Below, in pieces: positions 1 through 6,072 of a stretch of DNA of 13,794 nt; position 1 is the first letter of the stretch; every line of letters begins with the position of its first letter. Source of the DNA: Bacteroidota bacterium (lineage in GTDB: Bacteria > Bacteroidota > Bacteroidia > Bacteroidales > B18-G4); assembly GCA_030635045.1 (NCBI GenBank), contig DAOVZP010000007.1, positions 1 to 13,794 on the forward strand, read 5' to 3'. A program made the position numbers and the translations under genes. Below the pieces are notes generated by a model, which made no database searches, was not told the DNA's origin, and worked only from the letters and a program-made list of their open reading frames with translations.

Positions 1-34
1 CCCTTATTTAGAACCCATTTAAATCACATCATAA

Positions 35-60
35 TCAGGTATTTCAATACCTGAATTTTT
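35..60 (+). terminator. Rho-independent terminator of an upstream gene
   Basis: A near-perfect hairpin (TCAGGTAT at 35-42 pairing with ATACCTGA at 47-54) is followed directly by ATTTTTG. The T-run lies on the plus-strand side, so it most likely ends a plus-strand gene lying before the window. This separates that gene from the operon starting at 121. Confidence 0.6.
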
Positions 61-86
61 GCCTGTTTTCCTTTTTCTTTTATTTT

Positions 87-94
87 TACCTTTG
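87..94 (+). promoter_or_regulatory. Candidate Bacteroidota -7 box for the FeS-NrfD-cytochrome c operon
   Basis: TACCTTTG matches the Bacteroidota sigma-ABfr -7 consensus TAnnTTTG exactly. It lies 26 bases before the first ATG, downstream of the terminator hairpin. A good -33 TTTG at the usual spacing is not evident; the nearest TTTG, at 58-61, is a little far. Transcription would begin near 100, giving a leader of about 20 bases. Confidence 0.45.
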
Positions 95-120
95 GTAATA
101 TCAACAATGAATTATTATTC

Positions 121-1110
121 ATGAAGAAAAAGGATAAATCAAAGGAAAAGGCTTCACGCAGGGACTTTCTGCGTTCAGGCCTGGTGCTTGGCGCAGGAGC
201 GGTTGCAGGCTCCGGCCTGGTTGCTGCCTGTAGCAGTGGCGCTGAAGAAGAAGGCACGAAAGTGAAGGTGATGACCACCGACGGCCGCCTGGTCGAAGTG
301 GACTCAAACAAGCTTCAGCCGGCTTCAGAAGCCATTGAAGAAAACTATGGCGAGCTGCTCACCATGCGTCAGAAACGCGGACGCGAAGGCCTGGCAGGCC
401 ATCACTGGGTGATGGTCATCGACCTGTCGCGATGCAAAAATGCACGCAAATGCATGGCAGCATGCCAGGGGGCACATGAGCTTCGCCCTGAACAGCACCA
501 CATCAATGTGCTACAGATGCAGGATAGCGAAGACACCGCTCCCTATTACATGCCCAAGCCCTGTTACCACTGCGACAACCCTCCATGCACTAAGGTCTGC
601 CCCGTGAATGCCACCTTCAAAAGGCAGGATGGTATAGTGCTCATCGACAACCACCGTTGCATAGGATGTCGATTCTGCATTGCCGGATGCCCCTATTCAG
701 CGAGGGTCTTTAACTGGTTCGAACCTGACCTCACCGCTGAAGAAAAGGAAAGGGTATATGACATCGAACTCAATGTTCCTCAGAAAAGGGGAACCATCTC
801 CAAATGCCTTTTCAGTGCCGACAGGCTTCGCAAAGGACAACTCCCCTACTGCGTATCGGCATGCCCCAATGGGGTGTATTATTTCGGTGATAAGCTTGAG
901 GATGCCGTTACCAACGGCACCAGTGGTGAGACCGTATCCTTCAGCGAGCTTATCAAAGAAAATGCCGGGTATACCCAACACGAAGAGCTGGGAACAAAAC
1001 CACAGGTATATTACCTTCCTCCGAAAAACAGGATGTTCCCTTACAAGAAGGAAAGCATCTACCTCGAAGAGGAACCCAGACCGGAACAGGAATCACATTC
1101 AATAAATTAA
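121..1110 (+). CDS. Tat-exported four-cluster ferredoxin subunit (NrfC/DsrO/HmcB/PsrB type)
   Basis: Electron-transfer subunit expected on the periplasmic face, passing electrons between an NrfD-type quinone subunit and a redox partner. The N-terminus has a twin-arginine signal (S-R13-R14-D-F-L), a hydrophobic stretch, then a lipobox-like V-A-A-C37, so it may be a Tat-routed lipoprotein. Four cysteine motifs follow: I at C105/C111/C115, II at C148/C151/C156/C160, III at C180/C183/C186/C190, IV at C229/C244/C248. Motifs II and III are complete. Motifs I and IV each lack their second cysteine (Ala108 and Ser232 instead). In this fold I and IV ligate two clusters jointly, so both may be [3Fe-4S] or atypically ligated. 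The NrfD gene begins 11 bases downstream. I cannot assign it to one named complex: DsrO, HmcB, PsrB, NrfC and the ActB C-terminal region are all related, and no catalytic subunit is in view. Confidence 0.85.
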   Translation: MKKKDKSKEKASRRDFLRSGLVLGAGAVAGSGLVAACSSGAEEEGTKVKVMTTDGRLVEVDSNKLQPASEAIEENYGELLTMRQKRGREGLAGHHWVMVIDLSRCKNARKCMAACQGAHELRPEQHHINVLQMQDSEDTAPYYMPKPCYHCDNPPCTKVCPVNATFKRQDGIVLIDNHRCIGCRFCIAGCPYSARVFNWFEPDLTAEEKERVYDIELNVPQKRGTISKCLFSADRLRKGQLPYCVSACPNGVYYFGDKLEDAVTNGTSGETVSFSELIKENAGYTQHEELGTKPQVYYLPPKNRMFPYKKESIYLEEEPRPEQESHSIN

Positions 1111-1121
1111 AAAGATAACCT

Positions 1122-2498
1122 ATGTCTGCTGAAACTACAGATATACAAAAAACCGGCAGAAGCCTGAAAGAGATCACTTCAGACTTGCTCAACCCCATCA
1201 GAAGTAAGAAGTCATCAGTTAGTCTTTGGACTATGCTCCTGGTGTTCATTATCATTATTGGTGTCTACGCCTACATCTACCAGACCATGACAGGGCTTGG
1301 AGTAACCGCCATGCGCGATTATACATCCTGGGGGATGTACATAGGGCACTTCGTTTTCCTGGTAGCTGTAAGCCTCGTAGGCTCACTCGTTACAGCCATA
1401 CTGAAGTTGCTCGAAATTAAATGGGCAGCTCCTATCACCAGGATAGCGGAGATCATTGCCGTGGCCGCCGTGGCGCTTGCCGCCATCACCATTGTGCTCG
1501 ACATGGGTCGCCCCGACAGGGTACTGAACATTTTCCTGCATGGCAGGATACAATCACCTATTGTATGGGACGTGACCGTCGTTAACATGTACCTGCTCAT
1601 CAGCGTGATCCTGCTTTACCTGCCAATGATCCCCGATATCGCTATCATGCGGGATACTCTCACCGACAGGCCAAAGTGGCAGCGAAAAATGTATAAAGTC
1701 CTTGCCCTGAACTGGAGGGGTACTGATGAACAATGGAGACTGCTGAAGCGCTCCATCCGCATCATGCTGATCGTGATCATGCCGGTGGCATTTGCCATCC
1801 ATACCGTCACATCCTGGCTTTTTGCCGTGAACAGCCGCGCAGGCTGGGACAGCACCATCTTCGGCCCTTACTTTGTTGCTGGTGCATTTATGGTAGGTGC
1901 AGCAGCAGTGATAGCAGCCATGTACATTTTCTGGGCCACCAAGCCTGCCTATAAAAAATATATAACGAGTAAGCATTTCGATATGATGGGACGCTTGCTG
2001 GTGCTTACCGGACTGGTATATCTGTATTTCAATGTAAATGAGTACCTCGTGCCCGGATTCAAGATGCAGAAACTCGATGGCCAGCACCTGATGGATCTCT
2101 TTGTCGGCCACGAGGCACCCCTGTTCTGGGCAACACAGATAGGAGGCCTTATATTACCTGTTTTTTTACTGTGTTTCAAAAAATTCCGAAAGCCGCTGCC
2201 TATCTTCATCATTTCCATTTTCGTGATCTTCTTCGCCTGGACGAAAAGGTTGCTTATCGTCATTCCGACTTTATTAACACCGACTTTCCCCATTCAGAAT
2301 GTACCGGAGAGCTGGCACCACTATATACCAACATATTATGAGATCGCTATCACATCAATGACGGTAGCTTTAGTATTGTTGATTATCACCTGGTTTACCA
2401 AATATTTCCCCATCATCCCCATATGGGAGATGGCCAAAGAGAACGGGCACGACAACCCGCATGAGAAAGTGGTTCTTGATGATATTGAAAAAGATTAA
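1122..2498 (+). CDS. NrfD/PsrC-family integral membrane quinone subunit (HmcC/DsrP-like)
   Basis: A 458-residue polytopic membrane protein with about ten predicted helices, the first near 36-55 and the last near 404-425. Family signatures include TSWGMYIGHFVF at 68-79, the LDMGRPDR motif at 126-133 followed by SPIVWD, the HTVTSWLFAVNSRAGWDS stretch from H227, and a C-terminal KR-x-x-IVIP segment with YIPTYYEI and a terminal FPIIPIWE motif. These are typical of the longer NrfD members (HmcC, DsrP, ActC/ActF-like) rather than the roughly 320-residue NrfD of nitrite reduction. NrfD proteins bind menaquinol or menaquinone near the periplasmic face and pass electrons to the ferredoxin subunit encoded just upstream. 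The cytochrome c gene starts two bases after its stop, indicating one transcript. Whether it oxidises quinol or reduces quinone cannot be told from sequence. Confidence 0.88.
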   Translation: MSAETTDIQKTGRSLKEITSDLLNPIRSKKSSVSLWTMLLVFIIIIGVYAYIYQTMTGLGVTAMRDYTSWGMYIGHFVFLVAVSLVGSLVTAILKLLEIKWAAPITRIAEIIAVAAVALAAITIVLDMGRPDRVLNIFLHGRIQSPIVWDVTVVNMYLLISVILLYLPMIPDIAIMRDTLTDRPKWQRKMYKVLALNWRGTDEQWRLLKRSIRIMLIVIMPVAFAIHTVTSWLFAVNSRAGWDSTIFGPYFVAGAFMVGAAAVIAAMYIFWATKPAYKKYITSKHFDMMGRLLVLTGLVYLYFNVNEYLVPGFKMQKLDGQHLMDLFVGHEAPLFWATQIGGLILPVFLLCFKKFRKPLPIFIISIFVIFFAWTKRLLIVIPTLLTPTFPIQNVPESWHHYIPTYYEIAITSMTVALVLLIITWFTKYFPIIPIWEMAKENGHDNPHEKVVLDDIEKD

Positions 2499-2500
2499 AA

Positions 2501-3403
2501 ATGATCAAAAAACTGAGGATCATGATAGGAACGAATAAAAAGAATATACTGGCTCTGACATTTATTTTCAGCAGCCTGCTTGTGCTTGCCTCCACGCAAT
2601 TCCCACCCTGGGATGTGCCTGTTGAGGCCAATGACCTGGAAAACCCGATAACCGTTGATAAAAAGAACCTCGATGCGGGCAAAGCCTTCTTTGATTTAAG
2701 CTGCAAGGCCTGTCATGGTGCCACAGGTTTGGGCGACGGCGCAGTCCCTTCAGGTGATTTTACAACAAAAGCTTTCACCGGCCAGACCGATGGAGCTATC
2801 TTCTGGAAGATACAACAAGGACGCGGCCTGATGCCAAGCTTTAAAGCTGTGCAGGAAACGAGCCTCTGGCAGGCGATCACATATATCCGCACCCTTGCAG
2901 CACCTCAGGAGATAGTGGCAATGAAGAATGCCACCATTGTGATAGAATTTGATGAAAGTAACAGCAAAAAATTAATCACGGCGAAAGTTTATGAAACCCT
3001 TGAGAACGGGGAACAGGCACCGGCAAAGGAGGTCAAGGTGAACTTTTTCATCAAGCGTTACTTTGCCGATATGCTGATTGGCGGAAGCAATAACTATACC
3101 GATGATAACGGAAGCGTGAGCATTAGCTTTCCGGAAGGCGTGCCCGGCAAAGAAGGCAAATTGCAGGTCATGGCAAAACTTGACGACTCCGGGTTTAACC
3201 CTGCCGGGCTGACAGAAGAAGTAGCCTGGGGCGTAGAAAAAGCCGCATACTGGAACGACGACCGGCAGCTCTGGAAGAACAACGATTTTGTCCCGCTGTG
3301 GCTGCTGATCTCCTTTTTCGGTGTGATCGGAGGAATTCTGATCGCAATCCTGTATGTTTTGTTGCAGGTGGTGAAGATAAGGAAGCTGGGCGTTGGGCGT
3401 TAG
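2501..3403 (+). CDS. Membrane-anchored monoheme cytochrome c with an Ig-like domain
   Basis: A 300-residue periplasmic cytochrome. An N-terminal hydrophobic segment (about 15-31) serves as a signal or anchor. A class I cytochrome c domain (about 55-137) carries the heme site C68-K-A-C71-H72, a D-L-x-C lead-in, and the likely distal ligand Met111 in a GLMPSF loop. Residues 138-250 form a beta-rich, probably Ig-like segment I do not recognise. A single helix (about 264-291) with a following basic K-I-R-K anchors it in the inner membrane, facing out. As the third gene of the FeS-NrfD operon it is the obvious electron acceptor or donor for that module. The last codons and the TAG stop lie inside a heptamer tandem repeat, so the C-terminal L-G-V-G-R is repeat-derived. 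Confidence 0.85.
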   Translation: MIKKLRIMIGTNKKNILALTFIFSSLLVLASTQFPPWDVPVEANDLENPITVDKKNLDAGKAFFDLSCKACHGATGLGDGAVPSGDFTTKAFTGQTDGAIFWKIQQGRGLMPSFKAVQETSLWQAITYIRTLAAPQEIVAMKNATIVIEFDESNSKKLITAKVYETLENGEQAPAKEVKVNFFIKRYFADMLIGGSNNYTDDNGSVSISFPEGVPGKEGKLQVMAKLDDSGFNPAGLTEEVAWGVEKAAYWNDDRQLWKNNDFVPLWLLISFFGVIGGILIAILYVLLQVVKIRKLGVGR

Positions 3404-3415
3404 GCAGTAGGCGGT
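3388..3415 (+). repeat. Heptanucleotide tandem repeat over the cytochrome c stop codon
   Basis: Four consecutive 7-base units, GGGCGTT, GGGCGTT, AGGCAGT and AGGCGGT, fit the pattern RGGCRKT. The first two are identical. The TAG stop of the cytochrome gene (3401-3403) spans the junction of units two and three. Because 7 is not a multiple of 3, gain or loss of a unit would change the protein's C-terminus. Confidence 0.7.
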
Positions 3416-3729
3416 AATTCATTTTACATGTACCATTTTTCATGGGCCATGTGTCATGGGCCATTTTGAGCGAATCGCGTAGCGGTTCTTCACCTGTAGC
3501 CAGATGTTACGCACCAAGCCATATTTTACCGCGTAGCGGTTATTCAAATAAATGCAAAAGGAAAAAGGCAAATGGCATAAGGCAAATGTCAAATGATACA
3601 TGCAAAATGGTACATGGTACATGAAAAACACCAACACAATCCTGAGAAGCTTACGCAAATACTAAAAGAAGTTGTTTCATCTTCAGGATATCTTTCGTAA
3701 TTTTGTTACAAACTAAACAATCCACAACC
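3404..3729. repeat. Gene-free, repeat-rich structured intergenic block
   Basis: No credible gene is present; open frames here are low-complexity. Several repeats are visible. An outer inverted pair, CATGTACCATTTTTCATG (3427-3444) and CATGCAAAATGGTACATG (3599-3616), is complementary at 17 of 18 positions. CATGGGCCAT occurs twice (3441-3450, 3455-3464). A direct repeat CGCGTAGCGGTT (3476-3487 and 3530-3541) extends to 15 of 16 bases, and the second copy sits in a perfect palindrome, ACCGC-GTA-GCGGT. The stretch 3553-3594 is a degenerate AAGGCAAATG-type run. The whole resembles a dispersed palindromic or MITE-like element, but copies elsewhere cannot be seen from this window. Confidence 0.55.
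3698..3705 (+). promoter_or_regulatory. Candidate Bacteroidota promoter for the HMA lipoprotein gene
   Basis: TAATTTTG matches the -7 consensus TAnnTTTG. A TTTC at 3675-3678, one base off the -33 TTTG, lies 19 bases upstream, which is the expected spacing. Transcription would start near 3711, giving a leader of about 20 bases before the ATG at 3730. Confidence 0.5.
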
Positions 3730-4116
3730 ATGAGAAAAATCTCATTTCTCCTTATCCTCATGCTTATCATTGCAGCATGCAACAACACTGCCAATACTGA
3801 TCAGACAAACACTGACCAGACAAACACCGACAATACAGAAGCTATACAGCAGGAAGCCGTCATTGAAGTAGCCATTATCACCGTAAGTGGAATGAATTGC
3901 GGGGGCTGTGAAACAACCATCGCGGGTGCACTTAACGAGATCGATGGCGTTATGGACGCCAAAGCTTCTTTCACCGAGCAACAGGCGAAAGTTAAGTTCG
4001 ACTCATCAAAGGCAGATATTGAAGAGTTCAAAGCTGCCATTGAAGGCAAAGGCTATACCGTTGAAAGTATCGAAGTTGTAGAATACACAGACCAATCTGC
4101 AGAACCAACCGAATAA
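3730..4116 (+). CDS. Lipoprotein with a heavy-metal-associated (HMA) domain
   Basis: A 128-residue exported metal-binding protein. The start is set at the ATG of MRKISFLL because it gives a clean lipoprotein signal ending in L-I-I-A-A-C17; the open frame runs nine codons further upstream to a TTG that would spoil this signal. After the lipid-anchored cysteine comes a short tether of repeated N-T-D-Q-T units (about 22-36). Residues 46-117 form a beta-alpha-beta HMA fold with the metal site G-M-N-C57-G-G-C60, as in CopZ, MerP and P-type ATPase N-terminal domains. It would sit on the periplasmic or outer-membrane face and bind a soft metal such as copper; the metal is inferred. It has its own promoter-like sequence and no metal transporter beside it. 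The C-terminal tail is acidic (D-Q-S-A-E-P-T-E). Confidence 0.82.
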   Translation: MRKISFLLILMLIIAACNNTANTDQTNTDQTNTDNTEAIQQEAVIEVAIITVSGMNCGGCETTIAGALNEIDGVMDAKASFTEQQAKVKFDSSKADIEEFKAAIEGKGYTVESIEVVEYTDQSAEPTE

Positions 4117-4181
4117 AATGATCAGCCTTAACGGCTGCAAAGATATATCTCCAGGAATCATATACTTTTTAACAAGATATC

Positions 4182-4203
4182 AACAATCAGGCATCTGATT
4201 GTT
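4182..4203 (+). promoter_or_regulatory. Perfect 9-bp inverted repeat before the cyd operon
   Basis: AACAATCAG (4182-4190) and CTGATTGTT (4195-4203) are exactly complementary around a GCAT loop. The following bases, CTGTTTTACTATTTTC, are T-rich but interrupted. It lies 66 bases after the HMA stop and 37 before the DUF4492 start. It can be read as a terminator for the HMA gene, or as an operator or leader hairpin controlling the oxidase operon. A weak TACTTTTT at 4163-4170, one base off the -7 consensus, would place the hairpin in the cyd leader. The sequence does not decide between these. Confidence 0.5.
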
Positions 4204-4240
4204 CTGTTTTACTATTTTCGGGTAAACCAAAATCAATATT

Positions 4241-4462
4241 TTGAAGAGAAACGTCTTTGCCAGGATATTTAACTTCTACTACGACGGCTTCAGGAATCTC
4301 AGCCCGGTCGGCAAAAGGCTGTGGCTCATCATCCTGATCAAGCTTTTCATCATGTTTGCCATTCTCAAACTGTTTTTCTTCCCCAATTTTCTGAATACAA
4401 ACTTCGACTCCGATAAAGAGCGTAGTGATTATGTTATAGAACAACTAACTAAACCCAATTAA
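4241..4462 (+). CDS. DUF4492 small membrane protein of the cytochrome bd operon
   Basis: A 73-residue protein of the DUF4492 family, recognised by the F-Y-Y-D-G-F-R-N-L-S segment (13-22), one strongly hydrophobic helix (about 27-47) rich in Ile, Leu and Phe, and the F-F-F-P-N-F-L motif just after it. The family is typically encoded directly upstream of cydA in Bacteroidota, as here: cydA begins four bases after this stop. Its molecular role is not established; a structural or assembly part in the bd oxidase is inferred from synteny. There is no ATG start. The frame is closed by TAA at 4223-4225, and the conserved region is reached only from TTG at 4241 (or ATT at 4238). The next internal Met would remove half the helix, so TTG is chosen. 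Confidence 0.8.
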   Translation: MKRNVFARIFNFYYDGFRNLSPVGKRLWLIILIKLFIMFAILKLFFFPNFLNTNFDSDKERSDYVIEQLTKPN

Positions 4463-4466
4463 CACT

Positions 4467-6071
4467 ATGGAAATTGATTATGCATTGATCGATTGGTCGC
4501 GATTGCAATTCGCAGTGACAGCCATGTATCACTGGATCTTTGTACCGCTGACCCTTGGTCTGGCTTTCATTATAGCAATAATGGAGTCGATTTATGTAAG
4601 AACAGGAAATCCTGAGTGGAAGAGTATCACCAAATTCTGGATGACATTATTTGGGATCAACTTCGCCATTGGCGTAGCCACAGGGATCATCCTGGAATTT
4701 CAGTTCGGAACAAACTGGTCGAACTACTCCTGGTTTGTTGGTGACATCTTCGGTGCACCACTGGCCATAGAAGGTATCCTGGCATTCTTTTTGGAGTCGA
4801 CCTTCATTTGTGTCATTTTCTTTGTATGGAACAAGGTCGGGAAGAAGTTCCACCTTGTATCTACCTGGCTTGTCGCCTTCGGCGCCAGCCTTTCAGCTCT
4901 GTGGATACTTGTAGCCAATGCATGGATGCAATATCCTGTAGGCATGAGGTTCAACCCGCAAACAGCAAGAAATGAAATGGTAGACTTCTGGGAGATACTT
5001 TTCTCCCCTGTTGCCGTGAATAAATTCCTTCACACAATAACATCCGGCTATGTGCTCGCTGCAATTTTCGTAATTGGTATCAGTGCATGGTACCTGCTGA
5101 AAAAACGGCATCGCCTTTTTGCAAAACGCAGCATTGTTGTTGCAGCCGTATTCGGCCTCATCATGTCACTCATGAACATACATGCAGGAGATGAATCTGC
5201 CAGGCAGATAGCCGAAAAGCAACCCATGAAATTTGCTGCCATGGAAGCCATGTATGATGGCCAGACCAATGCCCCATTAGTTGCTATTGGATTCATGGAA
5301 AAAGTAGATCAGGACAGGGATAATATCAATGAAAGGCAATTTGCTTTTTCCATCGAGATCCCGGATATGCTGTCTTATCTGGCTTTCCTTGAGAGTGGAG
5401 CTTATGTTCCCGGGATCAAAGACCTGATCCGTGGGTACACGGATAATGACGGCAACAACGTACTTTCATATGCTGAGCGCATGAGAAGAGGCAGTATTGC
5501 CATCACGGCATTGCATGATTACAAAGAGGCAAAGAATATCGCAAAAAACAGCAAAGCCAATGAAATGGTTAAAAAGTCGTTAATGGAAAAAGCCGATTCG
5601 CTTGCGGCACTGTTTTCAGATCAGGAATGGGTAGATAATTATTTTGCTTATTTCGGATATGGTTATTATGATGATCCGAAAGACCTCATTCCCAACGTTC
5701 CTGTTTCTTTCTATTCATTTCATATAATGGTTATCCTGTCAGGATATTTCTTACTTATTTTTATTCTTGCCTTAATTAATGTGCTTAACGGGAAGCTTGA
5801 AAGAAGGAAATGGATCTTATGGGCAGCTATTCTTGGGATTCCCCTGGTATATATTGCCCAGCAGACCGGATGGCTGCTCGCAGAAATGGGGCGTCAGCCC
5901 TGGGTGGTCCAGGACCTGATGACAACAGCGGCAGCCGCAACCAAAAACAGTGTCAGCAATATTCAGATCACATTCTGGCTCTTTGTGGCCACATTTACGA
6001 TCTTGCTCATAGCAGAGATAAAGATCATGTTAACGCAAATTAATAAAGGACCTAAAGAAGGAGGACAATAA
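4467..6071 (+). CDS. cydA: Cytochrome bd quinol oxidase subunit I
   Basis: Catalytic heme-bearing subunit that oxidises quinol and reduces oxygen to water in the inner membrane. At 534 residues it is close to the 522 of E. coli CydA. By alignment from memory to E. coli CydA, His22 in A-M-Y-H-W-I-F-V-P matches the b595/d-region ligand His19, His189 in K-F-L-H-T matches His186 and Met421 in S-F-H-I-M matches Met393 of heme b558. Glu102 and Glu110 match the Glu99/Glu107 pair. Lys255 and Glu260 match the quinol-site Lys252/Glu257. The invariant GRQPW is at 475-479 after Glu473. The periplasmic Q-loop (about 243-412) is long, so this is the long-Q-loop type, with a Bacteroidota-specific stretch around 320-405. 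All key residues look intact. It sits four bases after DUF4492 and one base before cydB. Confidence 0.96.
   Translation: MEIDYALIDWSRLQFAVTAMYHWIFVPLTLGLAFIIAIMESIYVRTGNPEWKSITKFWMTLFGINFAIGVATGIILEFQFGTNWSNYSWFVGDIFGAPLAIEGILAFFLESTFICVIFFVWNKVGKKFHLVSTWLVAFGASLSALWILVANAWMQYPVGMRFNPQTARNEMVDFWEILFSPVAVNKFLHTITSGYVLAAIFVIGISAWYLLKKRHRLFAKRSIVVAAVFGLIMSLMNIHAGDESARQIAEKQPMKFAAMEAMYDGQTNAPLVAIGFMEKVDQDRDNINERQFAFSIEIPDMLSYLAFLESGAYVPGIKDLIRGYTDNDGNNVLSYAERMRRGSIAITALHDYKEAKNIAKNSKANEMVKKSLMEKADSLAALFSDQEWVDNYFAYFGYGYYDDPKDLIPNVPVSFYSFHIMVILSGYFLLIFILALINVLNGKLERRKWILWAAILGIPLVYIAQQTGWLLAEMGRQPWVVQDLMTTAAAATKNSVSNIQITFWLFVATFTILLIAEIKIMLTQINKGPKEGGQ
6058..6064 (+). promoter_or_regulatory. Strong Shine-Dalgarno for cydB inside the cydA tail
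   Basis: AAGGAGG lies 8 bases before the cydB ATG and also encodes part of the last cydA codons. Such a complete Shine-Dalgarno is unusual in Bacteroidota and absent before the other genes here. It supports the ATG at 6073 as the cydB start. Confidence 0.5.
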
Positions 6072-6072
6072 G

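Noticed and set aside
1554..2111. 185-codon minus-strand open frame opposite the NrfD gene
   Set aside because: The plus strand clearly encodes a membrane protein with family motifs; the antisense frame is His-rich with no domain.
3442..3624. 60-codon plus-strand open frame in the same block
   Set aside because: It overlaps the same repeats and has no recognisable protein features.
3440..3658. 72-codon minus-strand open frame in the gene-free block
   Set aside because: It is made from the repeats in that region (low-complexity, Met/Tyr/His-rich), has no domain, and is better explained as part of the palindromic element.
3703..3729. Upstream TTG start for the HMA lipoprotein
   Set aside because: It overlaps the likely -7 promoter box and would place nine extra polar residues before a clean lipoprotein signal peptide.
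4123..4137. CAGCC/GGCTG hairpin just after the HMA gene as a terminator
   Set aside because: Only 5 bp and no T-run after it; too weak to call.
4467..6071. Possible frameshift or extra domain in CydA from its long Q-loop
   Set aside because: All heme and quinol-site residues are in order, and the length fits long-Q-loop CydA of Bacteroidota; nothing suggests damage.
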